DNA of 64,000 bases from Bacteroidota bacterium (GCA_022562275.1 JADFPP010000003.1:1-64000), one strand, 5' to 3'. Shown: positions 1-9,723, counted from the stretch's first letter. The notes: generated from the sequence alone by a model not told the origin. A program made the numbers and translations.

Positions 1-12
1 AATGTTATGTGG

Positions 13-124
13 GTTCTGGACTTTAGTCCAAAAAAACAAAACAATATGCGCTAAAGCCCGGTTTTCGTAATCTCTTCCTGCCACGACTTATCACAAAGTG
101 ATTCCTTCGGAAAAAGTTATGGCA
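13..124. repeat. Intergenic hairpin repeats
   Basis: Two hairpins lie in the first 130 bases. At 17-30 the arms TGGACT and AGTCCA enclose two bases. At 79-124 the arms TGCCACGACTT and AAGTTATGGCA (9 of 11 pairs if reversed) enclose a loop holding ACAAAGTGATTCCTTCG. Part of that loop recurs inverted at 216-234. The arrangement resembles interspersed palindromic repeats of Bacteroidota/Ignavibacteria genomes. No coding potential was recognised here. Confidence 0.45.
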
Positions 125-183
125 ATTCAAATATTATATTGCATAAGGTGAGTTAATTAGTCATTTAATCAATATAAAATAGC

Positions 184-214
184 CCTCATTCAGTATTGAG
201 TGAGAGTTTTTTTT
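184..214 (+). terminator. Likely intrinsic terminator of an upstream + strand gene
   Basis: The arms CTCATTCA and TGAGTGAG pair at 7 of 8 positions plus a G-T pair around a 4-base loop. A run of eight T follows after two bases. This has the form of a rho-independent terminator for a plus-strand gene ending before the window. Confidence 0.55.
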
Positions 215-356
215 ACGGAAGTGAATCACTTTGTATGATGTATAATTCTAACGAATCTTTTATATTGCAAACAGTTTATTCATCACAACAGAAGTTTCAA
301 AATTATGCAGGTTTCCCAGACAGAATATCTAATCCAATTATTGAGCAGGGGGCTAC

Positions 357-1586
357 TTGTTTAAATATTCTTTTTTGTGGGTAATTATTTTTGTAAACAT
401 TTCTTTTGTTAACGCGCAGCAAATCCAAATAAAAAGTTTAGAGGTCTACTCATCCGATGATCGTTTAGCGCTTCCTGTTATTACACCTAAAAATAAATTA
501 ATTATAGAATTTGATGTAAAATCTGAATTTGAACCTTCTCTTAATATAGTTTTCAGGTTTTGTGATAAGGGCTGGACGCCTACTCAAAATATTTTTCTTC
601 TAAATCAAAATAGAAATTCATTCTTTCTCTTTAATTTTGACAGACTTCCTGTAACTGTTGAAGAAGCCGACTATCATTTTAAGGGCAGTTTTCCCGATAA
701 AGACGGTTTTATTGAATTACCTTTTTCCGGCAAGTGGAAATTTTATATTACCGATTCACAGGATACATCTTTGGTATATGTAGAAGGCAGATTTTTTGTT
801 GTGGATAATAATGTCTCTTTACATCCGGCATTAAAAAGAGATGAACTTGAGGGTAAAACCTTTTGGCCAGTTGAATTAGCTAAAGTATTCAACATTAAAA
901 CTGATTTTCTTTTGCCGGAGGATTTTTATCCGACTTATGTTGATAGGTTAGAAATAATTCAGAATAGAAATATTTATTACCCATTTGTGATAGAACGAAA
1001 TGCAAACACATTGGTAAGACAATTTAAGTGGGATGCAGACAGAAAATTCACTTACATTGCCAGAGATATACAGGCAGGCAAAGAATACAGAAAAGTTGAT
1101 ATAAGGAATTTTAATTTTTTTGCAGATAAAAATGTAAAGGCACAACGGAACGGTCTTGAATTTTCAAGGTTCTTTTTAAATGCAGGTAACGATCTTAATG
1201 GAAATAAAATTTATATGGATTTCAAAGAACCTTATGCTACTTATCTGAATGTAACATTCTCCATTCGTCCACCTGAAGAGATTAAGAGTGATATTTTTCT
1301 TGTTGGTGCATTTAACAGCTTTCAGCTTCTACCGGAATATAAATTGAATAATGACAACGGAATTTTTTCAATTACAATACCGTTAAAAAGAGGAATTTAT
1401 GATTATCAATATGTTGTTGCAGATGAGAGTAACAGTGAAATTATTAATGCTGATTGGTTAATACTGGAGGGTAATACCTGGAATAATAAAAAAGTTTATG
1501 ATATTTTTCTTTATTATGATGAACCAAATTTTGGGGGTTATGAAAGAATTATCGGTTATACAAGACTTCCGAGGGTTGAAAGATGA
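357..1586 (+). CDS. Type IX secretion system plug-like protein (DUF5103 family)
   Basis: This 409-residue exported protein begins with a signal peptide (residues 1-20, ending VNA before QQ). Residues 25-150 match the N-terminal plug domain, with the stretch FRFCDKGWTP corresponding to the conserved H/D-x-D-W segment. Residues about 290-400 form an early-set-like domain (DIFLVGAFNSF, RGIYDYQYVV). In Bacteroidota, proteins of this family block the SprA translocon of the type IX system. That fits the three sorting-domain substrates elsewhere in the window. The start is TTG, preceded by a GGGGG ribosome site; no in-frame ATG lies nearby upstream. The gene overlaps the next one by four bases (ATGA). 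The family call is firm; the exact role in this organism is inferred. Confidence 0.75.
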   Translation: MFKYSFLWVIIFVNISFVNAQQIQIKSLEVYSSDDRLALPVITPKNKLIIEFDVKSEFEPSLNIVFRFCDKGWTPTQNIFLLNQNRNSFFLFNFDRLPVTVEEADYHFKGSFPDKDGFIELPFSGKWKFYITDSQDTSLVYVEGRFFVVDNNVSLHPALKRDELEGKTFWPVELAKVFNIKTDFLLPEDFYPTYVDRLEIIQNRNIYYPFVIERNANTLVRQFKWDADRKFTYIARDIQAGKEYRKVDIRNFNFFADKNVKAQRNGLEFSRFFLNAGNDLNGNKIYMDFKEPYATYLNVTFSIRPPEEIKSDIFLVGAFNSFQLLPEYKLNNDNGIFSITIPLKRGIYDYQYVVADESNSEIINADWLILEGNTWNNKKVYDIFLYYDEPNFGGYERIIGYTRLPRVER

Positions 1587-2578
1587 ATGAATTAAATGTT
1601 GGTGTTGTAGGAACCGGTCATCTTGGTAAACTTCATATAAAAATGTTCAGAGATATTGAAAATTGCAATCTCGTTGGTGTACACGATTCTAATACTGAAC
1701 AAGCAAAATTAGCTTCGGATAAGTTTTCCGTTAAAGTATTTGATTCACTGGAAAGTCTCTTGGAAAATGTTAATGCAATATCGATCGCCGCTACAACAAG
1801 CGCACATTATGAGCTTGCAAAAGAATGTCTTCAGGCAGGCAGGCATATATTCATAGAAAAACCTATAACAGCTACAATACCAGAGGCAGAAGAAATAGTT
1901 GATCTGGCAAATTCGTTAAATCTTAAATTACAGATTGGGCATATTGAAAGATTTAATCCAGCACTTGTTTCAATGGAGAAGTATATTATTGATCCAAAAT
2001 TTATTCAGACGGATAGATTAGCTCAATTTAACCCGCGTGGAACTGATGTAGCAGTTGTGCTCGATCTGATGATACATGATATTGATATTATTTTAAGCCT
2101 GATAAAAAGCAAAGTAGAAAATATTGAAGCAAACGGAGTGGCTGTTGTATCCGATAATATTGATATTGCCAATGCTCGTATTCAATTTGAAAACGGTTCG
2201 GTAGCCAATGTTACAGCAAGCAGAATTTCTCAAAAGAAAATGCGTAAGATGAGAATTTTTCAGCGCAATAGTTATGTTGCACTGGATTTTGTAACCGGTG
2301 TTTCCGAAGTGTACAGATTATTACCTGTAGATCAGGAAGTAGAGCACTCTCTAATTTCTTTTGGTGAAATTGGTGTTGGTGATAAAAAGAAAAGACTGGT
2401 GTACGAGCAGCCGGAACATAAACATATTAATGCTCTAAAATATGAACTGCAATTGTTTGTAGATTCTGTGCTGGAAAATAAAAATCCTGTTATTACAGGA
2501 AGTGATGGTTTACGAGCATTAAGGATTGCCAAAATTATTATTGATAAAATTCAAAGTTCGAAGGTTGATCTGAATTGA
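1583..2578 (+). CDS. Gfo/Idh/MocA family oxidoreductase, GnnA-like
   Basis: The 331-residue protein has an N-terminal NAD(P) Rossmann fold (GVVGTGHLGKLH, residues 7-18), the family EKP motif (IFIEKPI, around residue 94) and the usual C-terminal alpha/beta domain. The segment RKMRIFQRNSYVALDF resembles UDP-N-acetylglucosamine 3-dehydrogenases (GnnA) that make the diamino sugar of some lipid A. It may therefore act on a sugar nucleotide, but that substrate is inferred. Translation is probably coupled to the plug gene through the ATGA overlap. The CAGGCAGGCAGG tract inside encodes the native QAGRH before the EKP motif. Confidence 0.8.
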   Translation: MNELNVGVVGTGHLGKLHIKMFRDIENCNLVGVHDSNTEQAKLASDKFSVKVFDSLESLLENVNAISIAATTSAHYELAKECLQAGRHIFIEKPITATIPEAEEIVDLANSLNLKLQIGHIERFNPALVSMEKYIIDPKFIQTDRLAQFNPRGTDVAVVLDLMIHDIDIILSLIKSKVENIEANGVAVVSDNIDIANARIQFENGSVANVTASRISQKKMRKMRIFQRNSYVALDFVTGVSEVYRLLPVDQEVEHSLISFGEIGVGDKKKRLVYEQPEHKHINALKYELQLFVDSVLENKNPVITGSDGLRALRIAKIIIDKIQSSKVDLN

Positions 2579-2617
2579 AAATATTTATTATCAAAATACA
2601 TATTCAATAGTAATTAA

Positions 2618-3595
2618 ATGGCAGATAATAAAATGAGTGGTAGAAATAAATACGCTGTTGGTATTGATCTTGGCGGAACTAATATAAAGATAGGATTAGT
2701 TTCACCATCAGGAAAGATCACCAGGAAATATTCTGTTAGTACTCAGGCTGATGAAGGACCCCATAGAATTATTGAGAATATAAAAATTGGTATTCACACA
2801 CTGCTGGCAAAATCTAAAGTACATATTGAAGGAATTGGTATTGGTTCTCCAGGGACGGTAAACTCTGAAAAAGGAACAGTAGAAAACCCACCAAATTTTC
2901 CCGGATGGGACAAGGTAAATTTAGGCAGGGCAATTAGTATGGAATTTGAAAAAGACGTGTTTTTAGATAATGATGCAAACGTAGCAGCGATTGGTGAACT
3001 TATTTTTGGAAATGGTATGAAGCTAAATTCTTTTATAATGGTAACCTTGGGCACCGGGGTTGGTGGGGGGATAATCATTAACAGAAAATTGTATCATGGG
3101 GATTTTGGTGCTGCAGGAGAAATAGGTCATATAACTATAAATTACAATGGACCAAAATGTAATTGCGGCTCTTACGGTTGTATTGAAGCGTATGCAGGAA
3201 ATAAATATTTAACAGAAAGAGTTCGAAAAGAATTAAAGAAGCACCGGGACTCTCTTTTATTAAAACTTATCAACAATGATCATGATTTAATCACCCCCCG
3301 AAAGATAAAAGAAGCTGCTGATAAAGGTGATAAATATGCTCATTCGGTTATTATTGATTTGGGTACAAAACTGGGAGCCGCTTTTGCAACTGTAAGCAAT
3401 ATACTCGATATCAGCACTTATATAATCGGTGGGGGAGTAGCCGGCTTTGGAAAACCTTTGTTGGATTCGATAAAAAATTCTCTTACTTCAAGGGTATTAA
3501 AACCCATCAAACCGAGAGTGAAAATCCTGCCGGCAAAATTGAAAAATGATGCCGGCATTAAAGGCGCCTCTGCACTTGTTTTTCATGGTTATTAA
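2618..3595 (+). CDS. ROK family sugar kinase (glucokinase-like)
   Basis: The 325-residue protein shows all marks of a ROK kinase. It has the ATP-binding phosphate-1 motif (GIDLGGTNIKIG, residues 16-27), the catalytic DNDAN motif near residue 117, the glycine loop GTGVGGGI, and the zinc-binding segment GHITINYNG...CNCGSYGCIEAYAG with its three cysteines. Such enzymes phosphorylate glucose, N-acetylmannosamine or related hexoses in the cytoplasm; the substrate cannot be read from sequence. It lies 39 bases after the dehydrogenase gene and is probably cotranscribed. A second ATG lies 15 bases after the chosen start and is possible. Confidence 0.88.
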   Translation: MADNKMSGRNKYAVGIDLGGTNIKIGLVSPSGKITRKYSVSTQADEGPHRIIENIKIGIHTLLAKSKVHIEGIGIGSPGTVNSEKGTVENPPNFPGWDKVNLGRAISMEFEKDVFLDNDANVAAIGELIFGNGMKLNSFIMVTLGTGVGGGIIINRKLYHGDFGAAGEIGHITINYNGPKCNCGSYGCIEAYAGNKYLTERVRKELKKHRDSLLLKLINNDHDLITPRKIKEAADKGDKYAHSVIIDLGTKLGAAFATVSNILDISTYIIGGGVAGFGKPLLDSIKNSLTSRVLKPIKPRVKILPAKLKNDAGIKGASALVFHGY

Positions 3596-3719
3596 GTTAG
3601 AGTATAATTCAGACCGCCTTTTTTTGTAGCACTTCCTTTACTCTGTAACAATTACATTTTACTAATCGTCTTCAAATAATGCATTACACATAATGCAGCT
3701 ATATTATTATCTTTAAATT

Positions 3720-6272
3720 ATGAAATTTTATTACTCGGTTATACTATTTTCTTTAGTGTTTGCACCTGTCTTTGCGCAAGAAAAAGATACCCTCAATATT
3801 AGTACAATCGATTCAGTGTTAACATCTCACGTAGATACATTGATAAGTAAAACATCCGGTTCGGACATAGATACTGTAATTTACTCATCTGCCTCCGATT
3901 CATTGATCTTTTTTGTAAAAGATAAAAAAATGAGCATTTACGGCAATGGAAAAATTCAATACAAACAAATGCAAATTGTAAGCGCGAATATTTTTGTTGA
4001 TTTTGAAAAAAACAATTTGAAAGCCATTGGTGAACAATCTGATTCAACAGGAAAAAAAATGATCAATACACCCATATTAACAGAAGCCGGCGAAAGTTTT
4101 GACAGCTACACTATGAGCTATAATTTTAAAACCGGTAGAGGTATAATGACTGCAGCAAATACCGAGATGGATGAAGCCTTTTTTACCGGAGTTAAAATTA
4201 AAAAAGTTGATAAGATAACTTTTTTTATTAAGGACGGAAAATATACAACGTGTGATGCAGATACACCCCACTACTATATTTCTTCATCTAAAATGAAAAT
4301 GGTGCAGGATGAGGAGTTGGTTGCAGAATGGATATGGTTGAACTTTGGCGGTGTGCCTTTTCCAATCCCTCTCCCTTTCGGTGTCATCCCAGTGCAGTCC
4401 GGAAGACGCTCCGGAATGATCGCACCTGTATTTGGAACAGATGCCACATTCGGATCTTACATTGGCAGGTTCGGTTACTTTTGGGCAATAAATGATTATA
4501 TGGATTGGAATATAACCGCGGATTATTATACACGCGGAAGTATCAATTTAAATAGCAGGTTCAGATATGCAAAACGATATTCATACACCGGCAGCATTCA
4601 GGGATCATATTCTGATTTTAGCCAGGGCGAAAAAACCGATCCGGATTTTAGTGAGCAAATAGACTGGAGATTAAAATGGTATCACAATCAATCAATCACG
4701 CCCACACTTCGATTAGATGTAAATCTTGAATTCATATCTACAAATTTTTTATCCAGAAATGTGTCCAACTTAAATGATTTGTTGAGGAATGAAATAGTTT
4801 CGAATGCCACTTTTTCAAAAACCTGGGAAGAATCGGGAAACAGTATGAACATTAACTACAACAGGAGGCAGGTAATCGAAACGAATGATGTTTATGAGAT
4901 ACTTCCTAACATAACATTCAGCAAAGCTCAGAGTTATCCATTCAGAGATGAGTTTAATACGAGTGATCGTGCGTGGTATGAATTTTTCGGTTATACTTAT
5001 AATGGATTCTTTAAGAATAACAGGAACAAAGTTGACGGGCAATTGAATATCCGGGGCGGTTTTAGGCATAATGTCAATATGGATTTTTCACCCAAAATCG
5101 GATTCTTTAGTATTACTCCTAAATTTAGATATGAGGAAAGATGGTATAATAAAAAAGTAGAAAAATTCGTGGTACAAAGTTCAACGGGTGAAGATTCGAT
5201 TGTTACAAACGATGTTAATGAAATAAATTTCGTGAGAACATTTAACACCGGAATAAGTGCATCAACAAAGTTTTTTGGCATTTTTGGATCACCTATCCCA
5301 GGAATTTCTTCAATCAGGCATACAGTCACTCCAAGTATAACTTATTCTTTCCGTCCGGATTTTTCAGAACCGGGTTGGGGATATTATGATAGCTACTCTA
5401 AATCAGATGGAACAGAGGTGAGGTATAATAAGTTTGAAAGAGAAATATTTGGAGGTCCCTCGTCGCAACAACAATCGAGTCTTTCATTTAATATCGGTAA
5501 TATTTTTGAAATGAAATCTGAAGTCGATCCGACAGACACAACGGATAAGGAAGAAAAATATCAACTCTTGAATCTGAATATTGGATCGGGTTACAACTTT
5601 GCCGCCGACACGTTAAAATTTTCCGATATAAGATTATCATATAGAACCCGGGTAAGTGATTTTTTTGATTTCGCAGGTTCAAACACTTTTACTCTATACG
5701 ATTATTCGAGCACAACTTCAAGAATAAATAAGTTCTTAATTGATCAGGGCAAAGGGCTGCTTAGAATGACAAGTTTTAATTTTACCGTAACAACGAGGTT
5801 ATCCGGTGAAAGATTAAAATCAAAAGATACAGGGAAACCGCTTCCTTCAACTAATCAGAATGATGAATTTGGTTTAGGGGCTGCTGAGCAAAGAAATGTT
5901 TATCAGGGAATTTATACAGACAGAGACCCGGATTTTGCAATTCCATGGGATATTGCATTAACCTATACTTTCAATTTAAACCGTCAAACTCCTGAAACAG
6001 AGACAAAATTTTCAAGTATTAATGGCAGCTTAAATTTTAACTTAACTCCAAACTGGAAATTTTCAATTACAGGAAGTTATGATATAGAAAGAAAAGAATT
6101 TGTTGCACCTCAAATAAAAATATCAAGAGATTTGCATGCCTGGTTTATGAACTTTACCTGGAATCCTATAGGCACTTATCAAGGTTTCAGATTTGAAATA
6201 AGAGTTAAAGCACCCCAACTTCAGGATTTAAAGCTTACCAAGCAAGACCGGTTCTACACCACAAACAGATAG
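3720..6272 (+). CDS. lptD: LPS-assembly outer-membrane protein LptD
   Basis: This 850-residue protein has a signal peptide (residues 1-19, VFA before QEKD). An OstA/LptA-like periplasmic domain follows (about 55-200, FVKDKKMSIYGNGKI), then a long beta-barrel region with many alternating aromatic strands. The layout matches the Bacteroidota-type LptD that inserts lipopolysaccharide into the outer leaflet of the outer membrane. It shows that the organism has an LPS-bearing outer membrane. The 124-base gap before it holds no gene, only a small TGCATTA/TAATGCA hairpin. The NYN-domain gene follows after 28 bases. Confidence 0.88.
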   Translation: MKFYYSVILFSLVFAPVFAQEKDTLNISTIDSVLTSHVDTLISKTSGSDIDTVIYSSASDSLIFFVKDKKMSIYGNGKIQYKQMQIVSANIFVDFEKNNLKAIGEQSDSTGKKMINTPILTEAGESFDSYTMSYNFKTGRGIMTAANTEMDEAFFTGVKIKKVDKITFFIKDGKYTTCDADTPHYYISSSKMKMVQDEELVAEWIWLNFGGVPFPIPLPFGVIPVQSGRRSGMIAPVFGTDATFGSYIGRFGYFWAINDYMDWNITADYYTRGSINLNSRFRYAKRYSYTGSIQGSYSDFSQGEKTDPDFSEQIDWRLKWYHNQSITPTLRLDVNLEFISTNFLSRNVSNLNDLLRNEIVSNATFSKTWEESGNSMNINYNRRQVIETNDVYEILPNITFSKAQSYPFRDEFNTSDRAWYEFFGYTYNGFFKNNRNKVDGQLNIRGGFRHNVNMDFSPKIGFFSITPKFRYEERWYNKKVEKFVVQSSTGEDSIVTNDVNEINFVRTFNTGISASTKFFGIFGSPIPGISSIRHTVTPSITYSFRPDFSEPGWGYYDSYSKSDGTEVRYNKFEREIFGGPSSQQQSSLSFNIGNIFEMKSEVDPTDTTDKEEKYQLLNLNIGSGYNFAADTLKFSDIRLSYRTRVSDFFDFAGSNTFTLYDYSSTTSRINKFLIDQGKGLLRMTSFNFTVTTRLSGERLKSKDTGKPLPSTNQNDEFGLGAAEQRNVYQGIYTDRDPDFAIPWDIALTYTFNLNRQTPETETKFSSINGSLNFNLTPNWKFSITGSYDIERKEFVAPQIKISRDLHAWFMNFTWNPIGTYQGFRFEIRVKAPQLQDLKLTKQDRFYTTNR

Positions 6273-6300
6273 TTTATTAGAAAGGGTTCACCATACTTTA

Positions 6301-6762
6301 ATGAAACATTATATTATTGACGGAAATAATTTGATTGGGAAAATAAAATCCCTGCATAAAATGCAGCAATCAAATAAGCAAGGAAGCAGGGAGAAACTGT
6401 CATTCATGATCGATAATTATTTCCACGATAAAAAAGCAAAGGTAACAATCCATTTCGATGGATTTGCCAAACTACCTATTAAACTCACTTACGCTAATAT
6501 TATTTACTCAGAAAACCATAGTGCAGATAGTAAAATAAAAAATCAAATAGAAATGAGTAACAATAGAAGAATAATAACTGTGATCACATCCGATAATAAT
6601 CTGCGTGAGTATGCACGAGTGTGTTCTACTTCGCTGCTTAAAAGTGAAGAGTTTGCAAAAATTTTGTCTCATAAGATTATAGATGATGAGGAAGATAGAA
6701 TCATCCAGATGAAAAATAGCATAGAAGAGTTTAAAAAAATATTTGGCGTGGATGATGATTAA
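6301..6762 (+). CDS. NYN/PIN-like domain protein (YacP-type)
   Basis: The 153-residue protein starts with YIIDGNNLIG, the first conserved aspartate motif of NYN (PIN-like) nucleases. It also has later acidic positions in a TVITSDNNLREYAR segment, a typical D-x-x-L site. Family members of this size (YacP/Rae1) cut mRNA or bind RNA. Here the function is inferred from fold signature only. The gene lies 28 bases downstream of lptD on the same strand and is probably cotranscribed. Confidence 0.7.
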   Translation: MKHYIIDGNNLIGKIKSLHKMQQSNKQGSREKLSFMIDNYFHDKKAKVTIHFDGFAKLPIKLTYANIIYSENHSADSKIKNQIEMSNNRRIITVITSDNNLREYARVCSTSLLKSEEFAKILSHKIIDDEEDRIIQMKNSIEEFKKIFGVDDD

Positions 6763-7100
6763 GAATGACAAGGACCAAAAAAATTAGTCGGCTTAATTCG
6801 ACCAGTTTTGGATAGCCCTGCTTTAAATTAGAAAAATATCCTACACCTAATACAATCAATACATGACTATACAACTGTTGCATTAAATGCCGTACTATAC
6901 CGGTCCAGCCTTCAGCATTGATACCTCTGGCTCCCTCAGGGATAATTCAAACCAAAATCTTTATTCTTTGCAAGAAATATATTTGATAAAAGAATTATAA
7001 CAGGATAAACAAATAATAGCAATCGCTCAAAGTTTGCCCAATTATTTTATGAAAATAATCGATGTAACCATCTTATTCACGATTGAAAATAAATACAAAG
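6763..7100. other. Intergenic stretch between convergent genes, no gene recognised
   Basis: These 338 bases separate the end of the NYN-domain gene from the end of a small membrane-protein gene. On the minus strand about 6785-6945 reads open, with a segment EGWTGIVRHLMQQLYSH that faintly recalls DinB-type helices. It has no start codon or ribosome site, so it is not called as a gene. No tRNA, hairpin terminator or repeat was found. Confidence 0.4.
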
Positions 7101-7355
7101 TTATTCTTTACCAACAGATAATTTATTGTACAGCAAGGCAAATATTGCACCAATTATAAGTCCATCAACAAAACCCCAAATCAGACCAACAAAGGCGCCA
7201 CCCCAGCTAACTGAGTAACCTATATAAAATTTTGACAGCTTTCCCAAAGTTTTTCCTGATGCACCAATTATAAGAATCCAAAAAGTTGAGAGTAAAACTG
7301 ATAGTCCCCAGATTATTCCGCAGGTTAGACTGAATGCTTTGATATTGAATTTCAT
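7101..7355 (-). CDS. Small two-helix membrane protein (holin-like family)
   Basis: The 84-residue protein has two hydrophobic, glycine-rich helices (about residues 8-32 and 50-78) joined by a short basic loop. This matches small conserved proteins that databases label bacteriophage holin, although they occur as ordinary chromosomal genes. The start at 7355 is chosen because AAGGAGG lies six bases upstream. A longer reading from 7424 would have no such site and would add a charged, non-homologous leader. No phage genes are nearby, so a lysis role is not supported. Confidence 0.65.
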   Translation of the reverse strand: MKFNIKAFSLTCGIIWGLSVLLSTFWILIIGASGKTLGKLSKFYIGYSVSWGGAFVGLIWGFVDGLIIGAIFALLYNKLSVGKE

Positions 7356-7611
7356 AACATCCTCCTTAAGATTGTGTCCTTTAATATGATAATATTTTGG
7401 ATGGATTGCAATAAAATTTAACAATATTTTTTACTGAAATTGATTGACCCAAATGATTTTACTTAAACAATTCCAGAGAAAATAAATATATCCAGAATTA
7501 AGCACTTTGGAGAGGTTATAAAATGAACTGAATGAAATTAATTTAACGAATGAAATATATTTACATATACTATATGTGGTTAAGTTTCGGGAAGTTTATA
7601 AGTTGATAAGG

Positions 7612-8355
7612 TTAAAACGAAGTTTGAAAATTTAAATTTAAACTTGTTGGTAGATTTATATTACTTTTCATTCCTAACGAGATATTCCAGCTAAGCTCGT
7701 CCTCAACCCGATTATTATATGAAGAAACTAATCGAGCAGCATTTATTGCACTTATAACTCTATTTAAAATCATAGCGCCTACAACAAATCTTAAATCATT
7801 AAAAGTCTGTTCACTGGATAGCCACATACTGCGATACGTTTTTCTATCTTCAGTACTATTCCATTTCCAGAAAGAAGTTTTCGGATCAAACATCTCGTTG
7901 AAATTTCTTTCTAATGCTTTTTCATCGTTGTATGATTCGATGTCTTCGAATTCACTTATTGTTGCAAAGTAATCGTTATCCTTGCCCTCAGTATTTACGA
8001 GGGCGTTAACAGTTGCAAAAGTTTTGTAATTATCTTCCTGGTTGTTAGCATAAATACTCATCCCAATATAAGTTCCCCATAAAGCACCTTCTGCAATTGT
8101 AAAGTATTTACCACTGCTATATTTGTCTGCATAAAGTTCACCCATACCGGGTAATAAAAGAGAATAAACAATTGCCAATCCAGTGCTTTTTTTTCTGGAC
8201 AGATCAATACTGTTAAAGTTTATATTATCATCATTAGAATCAATGGTTTTAGAATTTTTAATTGTTTCCTCTAATTGTAATATAGATTTGAAATTATTCT
8301 GTTGTGGAAAAATTATTGTTGATGAGAAGAGAATCAGAAATGCAATAAGTTTCAT
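7612..8355 (-). CDS. Exported DUF5683-like membrane-associated protein
   Basis: The 247-residue protein starts with a signal peptide (residues 1-17, ending IIFPQQ). A low-complexity linker follows, then the hallmark LAIVYSLLLPGMGELYADKY near residue 60. That is the proline-glycine turn of the DUF5683 family of envelope proteins. A second hydrophobic helix (YFTIAEGALWGTYIGMSIYA) and a C-terminal helix (FVVGAMILNRVISAINAARL) follow. Function is unknown. The gene ends upstream of nothing but a 187-base spacer. It lies 15 bases downstream of mtaB and probably shares its transcript. Confidence 0.6.
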   Translation of the reverse strand: MKLIAFLILFSSTIIFPQQNNFKSILQLEETIKNSKTIDSNDDNINFNSIDLSRKKSTGLAIVYSLLLPGMGELYADKYSSGKYFTIAEGALWGTYIGMSIYANNQEDNYKTFATVNALVNTEGKDNDYFATISEFEDIESYNDEKALERNFNEMFDPKTSFWKWNSTEDRKTYRSMWLSSEQTFNDLRFVVGAMILNRVISAINAARLVSSYNNRVEDELSWNISLGMKSNINLPTSLNLNFQTSF

Positions 8356-8370
8356 GTTTTTGAATTAATA

Positions 8371-9708
8371 TTAACTTATAGATGATATAAATTCAATTGA
8401 TTTATTAGTGACTTTAAATATTCCACTGCATAATCCATCATCCGTTATTCCGGTAATTTCAAAATTTTGAATTTTATTAACTGAAGATTTATCAAAATCA
8501 TGTACAACTCTAATATAATTTGAAGTATATCCCTGCATGCTGCCTGCAGCGTTTTCATCTTCAAACAAAACTTCTAACTTTCTACCCAGCATACGATTAT
8601 AAAAATGGTTCTTTTTTTTATTGCTCAAGATTCTTAAAACTTTGTTACGTCTTTTCCTTTCAACAATCTCAACTGTATTTGATAATTTTATTGCTTTTGT
8701 ATCCGGTCTCTCAGAGTAAGTAAAAACGTGCAGATATGATATTGGCAAATCTTGTAAAAAGTTATGAGTTTCAATAAACTGTTCTTCAGTTTCACCCGGG
8801 AATCCAACTATTACATCAACACCGACACCAAGATCCTCTATATTCTCAACAGCTTTTGTAATTCTGTTTTCATATTCCTTAACGGTATATCTTCTTTGCA
8901 TTGCTTTAAGAATATTGGGAGAACCGCTTTGCAGTGGAATATGAAGATGGTTGCAGATCTTTTTTTCCTCAGCTATTAGATTTATTATTTCATCTGTTAA
9001 TAAATTTGGTTCGATGGAGCTTATTCTAATTCTAAAATCGCCATCGATCTTTACGAAATCCAATAAGAGATCGTAAAGCCCAATCCCAAACGCTTTACCA
9101 TAATCACCAACGTTTACGCCTGTTAAAATAATTTCTTTGTAACCATCATCAATCAACTTCCTGAAATCTGCCAGGGCACTTTGCGGGTGCATACTTCTGC
9201 TTCTGCCTCTGGCAAGTGGAATTGTACAGAACGTACATTTATAATCACATCCATCCTGTATCTTAAAATATGCTCTGGTCCGGCTGTCCGCATCAGTTGA
9301 ACGAGCCTCACCAAATTCATTAATATCTTCTAAAGAACCAACCTTGATGCAGGCAAACTCAGATTTATCAAAACTATCTAGATAAGAAAATAAATTTAAC
9401 TTCTCGCTGTTCCCCAGAACAACATCAACTCCTTTAATCTCACTAATCTCATTAGGACGTAATTGTGCGTAGCAGCCGGTAATTATTATATATGCTTTTG
9501 GGTTGTCTCTTAAGACCCTGCGAACCAGCTGTCTGCACTCTCGTTCGGCATTCCCGGTAACTGCGCAAGTATTAAACACATAAATGTCTGCTCTTTGTTT
9601 GAAATCAACAATCTCAAAGCCCTCATCAATAAATTGTTTGCCGATTGTTGATGATTCGGAAAAGTTTAATTTGCAACCTAATGTATGTAATGCTACTTTG
9701 CCCTTCAT
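8371..9708 (-). CDS. mtaB: tRNA t6A37 methylthiotransferase MtaB
   Basis: The 445-residue enzyme adds a methylthio group to N6-threonylcarbamoyladenosine-37 of tRNAs. The N-terminal UPF0004 domain carries three cluster cysteines (TLGCKLN at about 12, NTCAVT at about 49, GCYAQ at about 80). The radical SAM core has the CxxxCxxC motif in DGCDYKCTFCTIPLARG near residue 155, and the C-terminus has a TRAM-like domain. The TLGCKLN motif favours MtaB over MiaB or RimO. A terminator-like hairpin and the rpsA gene lie upstream, so it has its own promoter or depends on readthrough. Confidence 0.9.
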   Translation of the reverse strand: MKGKVALHTLGCKLNFSESSTIGKQFIDEGFEIVDFKQRADIYVFNTCAVTGNAERECRQLVRRVLRDNPKAYIIITGCYAQLRPNEISEIKGVDVVLGNSEKLNLFSYLDSFDKSEFACIKVGSLEDINEFGEARSTDADSRTRAYFKIQDGCDYKCTFCTIPLARGRSRSMHPQSALADFRKLIDDGYKEIILTGVNVGDYGKAFGIGLYDLLLDFVKIDGDFRIRISSIEPNLLTDEIINLIAEEKKICNHLHIPLQSGSPNILKAMQRRYTVKEYENRITKAVENIEDLGVGVDVIVGFPGETEEQFIETHNFLQDLPISYLHVFTYSERPDTKAIKLSNTVEIVERKRRNKVLRILSNKKKNHFYNRMLGRKLEVLFEDENAAGSMQGYTSNYIRVVHDFDKSSVNKIQNFEITGITDDGLCSGIFKVTNKSIEFISSIS

Positions 9709-9723
9709 TTAATAATTTGTAAT

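Noticed and set aside
196-384. Open frame of 62 codons before the plug gene
   Set aside because: It starts inside a terminator T-run, has no ribosome site or recognisable product and overlaps the well-supported plug gene start.
1838-1850. CAGGCAGGCAGG tract resembling the mobile GC-rich palindrome
   Set aside because: It encodes the QAGRH that precedes the EKP motif throughout the Gfo/Idh/MocA family, so it is native sequence.
3605-3640. Possible terminator with a run of seven T after the ROK kinase gene
   Set aside because: No stem of useful length precedes the T run.
6785-6945. Minus-strand open stretch with a DinB-like phrase
   Set aside because: There is no start codon or ribosome site and the similarity is too short to separate from chance.
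7101-7355. Prophage remnant suggested by a holin-like protein
   Set aside because: No other phage gene is near, and members of this small family are common on chromosomes without phages.
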